Source: Notolepis coatsorum
Taxonomy: Eukaryota > Chordata > Actinopteri > Aulopiformes > Paralepididae
Length of the DNA: 64,000 bases
Assembly: GCA_963971535.1 (NCBI GenBank)
Contig: OZ020598.1
Location: 98,267,674 to 98,331,673, forward strand
Direction of reading: 5' to 3'
Below the pieces are notes generated by a model. It made no database searches and was not told the origin of the DNA. It saw only the letters and a list, made by a program, of their open reading frames with translations. The position numbers and the translations under genes are program-made. Each line of letters begins with the position of its first letter. Position 1 is the stretch's first letter. Of this stretch, positions 55,611 through 64,000 are shown piece by piece.

Positions 55611-57263
55611 TGTTGCAGATCTCAACCCCCCTCCCATGGATATGTGAAGGATGGGAGATACTTTTGCCACAGAAGGAGTAGTCAATTAGGTAGCTGATTA
55701 GTACTGATAGAACACACCTGCACATCATTAGTCCACCCACATCTCACGTGCACACGCCCAGACCCACACACTACAAAGCCACTAGGTTAGTTAGGAGTAA
55801 GTTGAGCGGAGGTGAGGTTGGAGTTGTTGTTATTGAGAGAGTATTGTATTCGGAGTTGTGAAGGTGAGCGGTAGTGAGAGGAGAGGTGAAGGCGAGTAGG
55901 TGTTCTTCGTGTACTGGACCCTGAACTGGCTGAGAAACCCCCTTGTGTACTGACTAGAGATGTTCCGATACCATTTTTTCCTTTCCGATCCGATTCCGAT
56001 ACCTAAGCTTTGGGTATCGGCCGATACCGATACTTATCCGATACCAGTGCATACATAAAAAAAAAAAAAAACGATATTATATAAATTTTTTATAAATATA
56101 ATTTTTTTTTTTTTTTAACAAATACTGTTTTATATATACTGTTTTTTTAGTCATAACTAGAAAGTAATGGTATTTATTCAACAACAGGTGATTGTATAGA
56201 TTTGTATTAGTATCATTAATCAATGAGTATGGGGCTTCAGCACTGCAGATATACCCTACTCCAATGATCCACACGGACATTATACGTTGCTGCACTCGCT
56301 ACCCACTGGCTCTGCAGATATACCCTACTCAGTCTGTCTACAAGGCTCCGTTCAGTAGCAGTCGGATCTGTTTTGATTTTTGCACAATAAATATTCAACA
56401 TTCTCTTTTGAGACTCCGCCTCAGACTCTTATCATTTGGCACTAAAAGCTAAACATTGTCGCCGATATGGCTGTCCGCAACATGTCATTAATTGTGTACG
56501 CGACGTGCAATTGTGCAATGACCGTTACCGTTAGCTAGCATGAGCTACCGGTATATGGGAAGACCATAGAAGACTGTAACGTTACTGGTGACATTGTGAT
56601 TTAACTTGGAATACTCCTTTGCCAACTTGCTGTACTTTGCTTGCAGGTCTGCAGCCATTATTGCTGGATTATATGAATAGCCCCAACTTTAGCCAAGGTA
56701 ATGTTAAAGCTAGCTTTCGGTTAGCCGTTCAATGCTAATAACACCAGCCACCAAGCGAACCCATGAGCTCGCCGTCAACACCGCTCTGTCGGGACGATGA
56801 CATTTAAGAAAGTATCTGCTGTTAAAATGACAAATGGCATTGACACTTTAATTGATTAAGCACAAGTTTGTTTTATAATGCTTACTCAACAGACCACAGT
56901 GTTGTTGATAAATTACGTCATATGGTATCGGAGCGCAGCATTAGGGGGTACTCGCCGATACCGATACCAGCATTTTAGCCAGTATCGGCGGCTTTTCCGA
57001 TACCAGTATCGGTATCGGAACAACTCTAGTACTGACCCTGGACCGGACGACTACCTTGAGTATTGAACAATCCCTTTTTCTGTCGGCAAGCCTGTTTTGT
57101 GTTTTTGACCCTTGGACTGTATTACAACCATTCTTTTGCTTTTCCCACTGGATTCTGCCTTTAATTCAATAAATACTTGTATTGATTGATATTGCTCGTG
57201 TGGACATTTGAATTTGTTTGTATTTGAACCGTGGCAAGTCTGTACCCCACCAGACTTGTCACA
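55611..57263 (+). mobile_element. Solo LTR (gypsy-type) split by a hAT
   Basis: TGTTGCAG...TTGTCACA, flanked by ATAT on both sides. AATAAA lies at 57169-57174. Without the hAT and its duplicated octamer the LTR is about 571 bp. No internal coding region is present, as expected after LTR-LTR recombination. It lies inside the minisatellite. Confidence 0.75.
55955..57028. mobile_element. hAT element inside the solo LTR, exact 8-bp duplication
   Basis: The ends TAGAGATGTTCCGATACC and, reversed, TAGAGTTGTTCCGATACC, with GTACTGAC at 55947-55954 and 57029-57036. Subterminal GATACC/GGTATC words are abundant. The interior 56225-56690 is shared with 28350-28602. No transposase was found. Confidence 0.93.
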
Positions 57264-57500
57264 ATATCTACATTTATAGATATTAACATACTGACATATC
57301 TACATGTGGAAACATATATTTATATAAATTAACATCCTGACATATCTACATGTGGCAACACATATTTATAGATATTAACATACTGACATATCTACATGTG
57401 GCAACACATATTTATAGATATTAACATACTGACATATCTACATGTGGCAACATATATTTATAGAAATTAACATACTGCCATATCTACATGTGGCAACATA
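57264..57500. repeat. 46-bp minisatellite, last segment
   Basis: About five further copies of the CTGACATATCTACATGTGG unit, ending where a LINE-like tail begins. Confidence 0.9.
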
Positions 57501-57700
57501 AGATAAGATATTACTTTATTGATCCCCTTGGAGAAATCCGGGTGTCATAGCAGCAAGGGGAAGGGGAGGTACAGTTATGGGCATGGTAATAGTAAAAAGA
57601 CATAAATGTAGGCAATACAATTATAGTAAAGATAAAAATAAGCAGTGTAAACAATATAATTAACTCTGAATATAAGATTATGAGCAAGTAAACAGTGTAA
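57501..57700 (-). mobile_element. LINE 3' tail, minus strand
   Basis: Minus strand ends GGATTTCTCCAAGGGGATCA then AATAAAGTAATATCTTATCT, the typical tail of a common fish LINE family. The upstream part is degraded and non-coding. Confidence 0.45.
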
Positions 57701-57843
57701 TCACCTTCCTTAATCGGCCTTCGTTAATCGTGTTGTTAATCGTTTATTTAGTTTAGTTCATGTATTTAGTCACGGCATATAACGTTATCATTGATTAAAA
57801 TCCTTTGGACTCATTGTCACATGTTAATGTCTTTTAACTAGTG

Positions 57844-57960
57844 CTGTCAGGCGATTAAAAAAATGTATCTAATTAATTACAGGATTTGTAATTAATTAAT
57901 CGAATTAATCACATTTCTATCGCATAACCATTTTAGGCCTGATATTCTATATTCTATAAT
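57844..57960. mobile_element. Left end of a hAT-type MITE
   Basis: TAGTGCTGTCAGGCGATTAA followed by ATTAATTA words is a common hAT-MITE terminus. The right end is not recognised. Confidence 0.35.
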
Positions 57961-58084
57961 CATATTTCAAATGACATGTGTCCGGATGGCAGAATTCAGT
58001 ACTGTATCTACAAAACCTTCTGTTTAATCATCTTCCATTTATTCATTTGCTTAGATTTTTCAGGTCTGGTCAATTTTAGCATGG

Positions 58085-58255
58085 TGTTATTCACAGTCAA
58101 AGATAATTTTTTTTTTTTTATATTCTCATTTGGTTCATTACAATTGACTCAAGCCTAGTAACACACAATATTTCTGACACTGGGAATACATTCCCTGAGA
58201 TCCATAGATGTCCCTAGAATCAGATACCAAGAACATGCAAATGGTCCATATTAAA
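58085..58255 (+). repeat. Dispersed repeat, inverted copy of 11105-11295
   Basis: Similar along its length to the reverse complement of 11105-11295. Non-coding. Confidence 0.5.
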
Positions 58256-58315
58256 AAAAAAGTCTGTAAATGTGTATTCTACGTTCTTATGGAATGAATG
58301 AGATTAACAAATATT

Positions 58316-58465
58316 TAAATATTAAATTTTGTGTTGGAGGTGTTGGAACCGGGCTGGGCAATTGGACCCATCCTCCCTCCTTCTCTTGTTGAGGTACTGG
58401 CTCAGAGAGCAGAGTCAGAAGAGCATGCAGCTCTTGACAAGGTGACCGATTATGCCAACAATAAC
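58316..58465 (+). other. Open reading segment interrupted by the DIRS element
   Basis: One frame stays open from about 58316 to the DIRS edge (LEVLEPGWAIGPILPPSLVE in its middle part). An open frame also runs from the other DIRS edge to the window end (63947-64000, an acidic stretch). No family is recognised. It may be host coding sequence or another element's ORF. Confidence 0.3.
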
Positions 58466-58670
58466 GATAGGTTATGTAGATAACCTAGTTATATTAGTAT
58501 TGGCTAAGCGTCCCGCTCTGAGCCTTACGAGATACTCTATATCTCCTGTGATACCTAATGTATCTCCCACGAACAAAAAACACATGCACCCCACCTGTAT
58601 GGGGCCCCGCCCCTTATGGTGGTACCACCCATATAACCATGACTCTGGTCATGAAACACCCTTCCTCGCC
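58462..58670. repeat. DIRS left terminal repeat
   Basis: Outer 46 nt unique to this end, then about 163 nt shared in inverse with 63768-63930 (for example GCGTCCCGCTCTGAGCCTTA). Confidence 0.92.
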
Positions 58671-58718
58671 AAAAACCCGTCCCAGGAAAAGACCCCTCAA
58701 GAGGGAACTCAGGGCGCG

Positions 58719-58829
58719 CAGAGCGGGACGCTTAGCCAATACTAATATAACTAGGTTATCTACATAACCTATCGTTATATTTCGTATAGCATCGCGTCCC
58801 GCTCTGAGCCTTACGAGATAATGGGGAAG
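58719..58829. repeat. DIRS internal complementary region
   Basis: It is complementary to the joined outer ends of the element, right end then left end, as needed to template the ends of the circular DNA form. Confidence 0.9.
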
Positions 58830-59045
58830 AGCGGGCGCGAGACCCGACAGATGTACCCCCTGAGGACCCGTAAGCCCACATCAAGGGGTGCGGGGAGCCC
58901 TGTCACCCCATCCTTCCTAACGAAGGGGGGGCGCAGTCAACTCCACCTGAATGCGAACAAGAGGGAGCCAGAACCCCTTGAACACACCGTACAGGCGGAA
59001 CCACGTGTGACTCAACACACTGCGGCCCATACCCATACACTCCTG

Positions 59046-59997
59046 CTACCCGACCAAAAGACGGGAAGCAGGAAAGGCCACAGACCCCAGAACCGCCTGG
59101 GAGACAGAACCCCCGGTCATGTCCATGAGGAAAAACCTTACAAAGGAGCCCGGGGAGGACCATGAAGCTGCAGCACAGATGGCCTCCACCGAGGCCCCAC
59201 CCAGGAGAGCGGCAGAGGCAGCCACCCCACGAGTGGAGTGCGCCCTGACGCCCCCAGGGGGATCCTGCCCAGCCAGCGTGTAGCAGAGGGTAACACCCTC
59301 GCACAACCAATGGGACAGGCGCTGCTCCGACAGTGCCTTACCAGCACGAGCCCCACCGTAACAGACAAAAAGCTGGTCGGTAACCCTGAAATCCTGAGTA
59401 CGGCTGAGGTAAATCCCCAAGCACGGACTGGACATGACAGGTGAAGGCCCGCATCTAACTCACCAGTGTGAGGAGGAGGACGAAACGCCTGAACCACAAT
59501 ATCCCGGGAGCGGCAGGAACTCCGGATATTCTTAGGCACGAAAGCAGGATTAGGTCGCAGAGTGACACCGCAATTGGTCCGAAAAGACAGGCACTCTGGA
59601 CGTACCGAGAGAGCACAGAGCTCACCTACGCGTTTAGCGGAAGTGACAGCCAGAAGGAACGCGGTCCTGAAGGACAGCTGTCCCAACGGCGCCCGCTCGA
59701 GCGGCTCAAACGGGGCCAAGGACAACCGACCGAGGACCAATTGAAGATCCCAAGTCGGAGCCAAGGAGCGTTGCACCGGCTTAACGCGTCGAGCGCCAAG
59801 CAGGAAACGCTTCACAAGAGGGTGGCTGAACAAGACATCCCCTCAAACCCCTCATGATAGGAGGATATAGCTGCTGCATATACCCTCACCGTCGAAGCCG
59901 ACAGTCTATCAAGGAGAGACTGGAGGTAACTAAGGACAGCAACCAGGGGGCAGGAGACTGAGTCCTGGCCCCCCGCCTTACACCACACTTGGAACAT
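59046..59997 (-). pseudogene. DIRS tyrosine recombinase, frame-broken
   Basis: The N-terminal SAM-like part (SASTVRVYAAAIS) is at 59812-59997. The catalytic part starts with FRTAFLLAVTSAKRVGEL and ALSVRPECL in the next frame and continues with DQLFVCYGG, LSEQRLSHW and VRAHSTRGVA in a third frame, ending at 59046. Arg and His of the catalytic set are present. The expected nucleophile position in the RFYxLD-type motif reads RFFLMD. Two frameshifts and that substitution make it inactive. It would join the circular cDNA to the target. Confidence 0.85.
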
Positions 59998-60264
59998 ACG
60001 TCATCTGCCCGCGTAAGCGCGACAGTGGAGGGAGCATGCGCATTCCAGATGGTAACACCATCAGGATCAAGGACCTGCGCCCCTCAACGTACCCGTCCCA
60101 ACAACTGACCTAACAGATGTATGGGGAAGAATCCCTGGCGGCACGGCATCGGTCCCAAACCTGCCTGGCCATGTCCAGACGCAATCCTCACCCGTCAGGA
60201 TGAGGGCCGCCCCGCGACAGTACACCTGCACCCACATTCTCCCTGCCGGGGATGTGGGGAGCCC

Positions 60265-61250
60265 TTAGGCCGCGCAGATGGAGGACGCCCATAGCCAGCC
60301 GCCCGCCGCCTGGTGCAGACAGGGGGAGCGTACTCCTCCCTGTCTGTCGATACACGACACTGACGTCGTATCGTCCGTCCTGATCAACACCATTTGTGGA
60401 CCAGAAGGACCGCTTTCAACACCAACACATTGAACGTAGCGCAGACCGGGCAGCATGGTTTGCCAGCTGCCCCCTACTGCGTTGGCCCGACGCGTCACCA
60501 GCGAGGGAGGCGTCGGTGAAAACGCGACGTGAGACAGCGCCGTAACCGTCCTAGGACGGAACCTCCCGAGCGTGTTGACAACACGCTCTGAGATGGATGC
60601 CCATAGCCCTCCAACCGTTGACTGGGAAGAGGAATACTCTACATCCAGTCTACAGCAACCCCAGGCTGGTAGAGACCTGCCTGGTACGAGACCTGACGAT
60701 CCACCTTGACCGCAAAGGACCAGAACGTCATCAGGGCAGAACACTCCGTAACCCCAGATGACGCAGAGGCCCCAGTGCGGCCTCCACGCACTTGGTGAAG
60801 ATGCGGGGAGCCAGAGAAAACCGAACGGCAGCCTCTGGTACTCATACGCTAACCCTGCAAAGGAAGCGTAGGTAAGCCCTAGGATGGAAGATCGGGGATG
60901 CGCATACGCATCCTACAGGTCTATGGAGGAGAACCAGACCCCCACCTGACAGTGTTCAACAGGTAGGATACGATCCAAAAAATGCTGAACCTTCCCATGG
61001 GACAGGTCCAGCCTGGGTCTTACACCCCTCCCTCCCGACTTCTCGGGCAGAGAACACCGGGAGGAGAACGCCACGACGATGGCTTGCTTCGTCCACAGAG
61101 ATTGGATCTCGTCGACCAGAGCTGTCCCTGCTGGAGACCCCGACAACAGGGTCTGTACCAAACCTGAAAACGGGTGGGGTTGTGTAAACACAAGTCCCCG
61201 CCTCACCATTCTCTCCATCTACCTCGACATATGGTACTGCCGTAGTCATA
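60265..61250 (-). pseudogene. DIRS reverse transcriptase and RNase H, frame-broken
   Basis: Minus-strand frames give GGRGVRPRLDLSHGKVQHFL and FSSIDL (fingers/palm), then GLTYASFAGLAYEYQRLPFG, then a motif-C-like PDDVLVL. RNase H-like blocks (VLIRTDDTTSV, INRQGG-like IDRQGGVRS) follow. At least two frame changes are needed. The order RT, RNase H, recombinase is that of DIRS. Confidence 0.78.
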
Positions 61251-61765
61251 TGTGACGACACTCCCAACGCACCCGCCGTCACGTGGCGCAGGTCCGCCAG
61301 GAACTGTAGATAGTTGGCCCGGTCCCCCCCGCTGTGCGAAGACAACCCTGGAATCGTGCGAGGAGCGCGTTCCGTGTCGGAACACCTGACCCTGACACCA
61401 CCCACGAGGCAATCGCACCCAAGGGGGAACCCCGACAGAAAAGGGCCTGTCTGATACGGGGGGCTTCCGATCAAAAAAGCCCCCCCACTGAACACCCCTC
61501 CAGAACATGCTGAAGGAGTTGTTCTGCAGCCGGACATGCAAGGTGTAAGGCCCCCATGGGTTCCTACACACCGTAGCCCTGCAGTGATATCACTACCACC
61601 CCAAACCATGTGAGCTGCGACCACTTGCCAATATTCCAGGAGTGGGAGCACCAACATGATACCTGGCCTGGCGAAGGCGAGGCCGGGGAAGCCCGCACTG
61701 TGTGCCTCAAAAGGTTTCGAGCCCCCCTGCTGACAACACTTAAGTTGACAGACGTAACACCAGGC

Positions 61766-62125
61766 TCAACCAACACAGTTCAAGGTGTGGGAGCCGCTTG
61801 ACAGCACAACATTCTCACGGACAGACCCAGGCTCAGCCATCAACTGGGTGTCAGCCCCTGTCTCCATGAGAAGCGAAGAATGGGGCCGCATACGCTTCAA
61901 TGAAGGTTCGCGGCCCGCAGCCAAAGGAGAACGCTCAGAGCCCCGCTTCTGGGGGTACCAGAGAGAGGATTGAACGGGGAGCGGGCTGCTCGCGGCAAAA
62001 TGACGACGGAGTGGTTTACCAACACCGAAATCACCCAAAATGGCCGATCCCTCGGCCGCCAAGACTGTCGGCCTCGCGATACCCTGTCGATTCTCCAACC
62101 AGGGCACCACTGGCGGGGGAAACAT
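61766..62125 (-). pseudogene. DIRS gag-like remnant
   Basis: A Pro/Ser/Arg-rich minus-strand frame upstream of RT, in the gag position. It has no diagnostic motif, so the call rests on position. Confidence 0.35.
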
Positions 62126-62349
62126 GGCCGCCTGTCGAGGGCCCCGTCATCGCCGCTGACGAGGCCGTGCTCTCTCTTCTTCTGGCTGCGCGGTGTGAGG
62201 CGGTGTAGGGCCTAGGACAATACCGCCCGCGCTCCAGCAGAAGACCAAAATCCCCTGCGGAGAGGGGAACCCTGAGCGGTTATAGCTTGCGGCTGGGTCA
62301 AAGCTAATAACGTCAACATCCTCGACGGAGTGGTTTACCAACACCGTGC

Positions 62350-63767
62350 GCGATGTGTCGACGTCGGCCGGCCCTCAAGGCCCCTCCACCAGACACCATT
62401 TCTGTAATAGAAAAAACACCAATTCGAACACAGTTCTAATCGTTGCCAATTCCATACCGTGGCGGTACAAGCCTTAACAGCCCACCAGCCACTCGCCAGG
62501 CCGACCCATGGTGTCGGCCGGGCGGGGCATTGTTTCAATATATCAAAAACAAAGGACTGACGTTAACATGGAGCACCAGTGGTGATTGCAAACAGCACCC
62601 TCCACTGTGGTGTGGACCATGAAAAGGTTAAATGAATAAAAGAGCTAAACCACAAAAACTGTAGAATGAGCAAACCCATACACACAAAGTTTAAGGGGAG
62701 ACGGACCAGACCCGTCTTCATTCAAAATATTCACAACAGAACACCAGCCCTAGTTTAGCCCATTTACCAAAAAAGGTAAACAAAGCCCCCCCCCCGCACT
62801 ACTCCCCCAGTATACCGATTGACCGTCAGTATGAATGGTTTGAGAGGAGAGAAAGCTTGTAGCAAGACAGACCTTCTCATAGCAGAGTGACAAAATGAAA
62901 CAATAGCCCCCTACACAGGGCCGCCCCAGGAGATGGGGGGCCTCGCGTCTAAAAACGCACAGGGCCTCACATTTCTCCCAAGCGGCCCTGCCCTTACACT
63001 ACTGCAGCCTAACGCCAGGCAATGTGGAACCCAAGACAACAATTGCCTGTGCACAGACACGCAACATGTTTACCATGTCGGCTGGACCCATAGCCCCACT
63101 ACCCGACGCCAACCCAGATGGGAACACCGTTCAACAAACCCCGCCGGAACACAAGGTAATACCTGGCTAGAACCTAGCCACGACCTACCCCGTTGTCAAC
63201 CCATTTACCCGAAAAAGGTAAATAGAACTCAAAACCCCACAACAGCTACCGACTGACCTTCATTGATGAACCGGGCAAGAGGCGGGAGAGTGACAACATC
63301 TCACGGCGGAGACATTAAAACAGCATAGCAATTAGCAGTAGTGATAGCATGCGGCAGTAGCGATAGCATGTTAGCATAGCTTTAGATGTTTTAGCAGCAC
63401 GCCCAAGACAGCTTGGAAACCGTTCCCTGCAGAGAACGTTCACCAAACCATCTTGCCCCTGGCGCCAACACACAACAAGGTTGTGTTAACAACACAAACC
63501 AGCATTACTAACACTAATACCCATGCCTGAAGACACAGGGCCTACCTGAGTACAAGCTGGCCCGACAGCCAGCCTTGTACAGCTGAACCTCGATGTGCAG
63601 TCATCAAACGAGGAACATCACAGGCCCGTCGTGTCGCCGAAAACATGCGTCGAAGATGCCAGGGGCCAGCAACCTCCGGTAAGCTTCCAACATTATTAAT
63701 CTTCCTTAATCTTTTCATTCCGCTAGCTCGTATGGTGCAAGCATCCAGTACGCTGGGACGAAAATAG
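62350..63767 (-). other. DIRS 5' leader region
   Basis: Non-coding or degraded. It has short hairpins of the type TTTACC...AAAAGGTAAA at 62761 and 63203, in roughly duplicated surroundings. A 21-nt direct repeat containing GAGTGGTTTACCAACACCG is at 62008 and 62325. Confidence 0.45.
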
Positions 63768-63946
63768 AGGAAGGGTGTTTCATGACCAGAGTCATGGTTA
63801 TATGGGTGGTACCACCATAAGGGGCGGGGCCCCATACAGGTGGGGTGCATGTGTTTTTTGTTCGTGGGAGATACATTAGGTATCACAGGAGATATAGAGT
63901 ATCTCGTAAGGCTCAGAGCGGGACGCGATGCTATACGAAATATAAC
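63768..63946. repeat. DIRS right terminal repeat
   Basis: The inverse of 58508-58670, plus a short unique outer segment ending CGAAATATAAC. Confidence 0.92.
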
Positions 63947-64000
63947 TTGTCTGTGGGTGAAGTGGATGGAGAGTACGAGCATGAGGATGAAGAGCTGGAG

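Larger units (their letters stand above)
58462..63946 (-). mobile_element. DIRS-type tyrosine-recombinase retrotransposon, near complete
   Basis: The arms 58508-58670 and 63768-63930 are inverted copies. The internal complementary region at about 58719-58825 pairs with both outer edges: its first half with 58462-58522 and its second with 63899-63946. Coding remnants on the minus strand are gag-like, RT/RNase H and tyrosine recombinase in DIRS order. DIRS elements integrate through a circular intermediate without target duplication, and none is seen. Confidence 0.92.

Noticed and set aside
54490-57500. CRISPR-like array
   Set aside because: An uninterrupted 46-bp minisatellite with no variable spacers.
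58452-59857. Plus-strand ORFs over the DIRS recombinase
   Set aside because: They are shadows of the minus-strand recombinase and inverted repeat.

Overview
The window looks like intergenic chromosomal DNA of a ray-finned (teleost-type) fish. I see no convincing host gene. Almost everything recognisable is a transposable element or a tandem repeat, and the mix (ERVs, several Ty3/gypsy lineages, DIRS, L2-type LINEs, a Penelope-like fragment, tRNA-derived SINEs, hAT, piggyBac-like and Harbinger-like elements) is typical of fish. No species can be named.

Layout. 1-10.8 kb: retrovirus-like coding block with an intact env-type ORF (54-1421), then gag (2512-4911, tail in another frame to 5111), then pol (5130-9467), then a 3' LTR (9943-10805). 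Env lies upstream of gag, and no copy of the LTR is visible between them. 10.8-17 kb: piggyBac-like MITEs, a SINE inserted into an L2-type LINE, and a MITE split by an LTR-like insertion. 17.2-21.8 kb: a hAT element containing a gypsy element that keeps LTRs, gag and protease but no RT, RNase H or integrase. 21.8-28.6 kb: LTR-like promoter region, nested MITEs, LINE tails and microsatellites. 28.6-32.9 kb: a gypsy element with SCAN-like gag whose protease is followed directly by integrase (the Gmr1-type, Ty1/copia-like order), with a minisatellite and a hAT MITE inside its 5' LTR. 34.3-37.8 kb: a second, minus-strand gypsy element split by a hAT. 37.8-44.9 kb: repeats with spaced octamers, a minus-strand SINE, a Penelope GIY-YIG remnant and CT tracts. 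44.9-46.5 kb: a Harbinger-like TIR element with two tRNA-like sequences. 46.6-53.9 kb: a hAT carrying a young minus-strand retroviral element with 766-bp LTRs, an exact-looking proline-type primer site and no retroviral ORF. 54.5-57.5 kb: a 46-bp minisatellite split by a piggyBac-like MITE and by a solo LTR that itself contains a hAT. 58.46-63.95 kb: an almost complete minus-strand DIRS element.

The elements do not form a pathway; the window is a stack of insertions. Target-site duplications read directly from the sequence (8 bp for hAT, TTAA for piggyBac-like, 5 bp CTATG for gypsy, 4 bp GTGT for the retroviral element, 14 bp for a SINE) fix many boundaries and the order of insertion. The observations most worth follow-up are env upstream of gag-pol, the ORF-less but young retroviral element, the protease-integrase gypsy, and the DIRS element with both terminal complements preserved.
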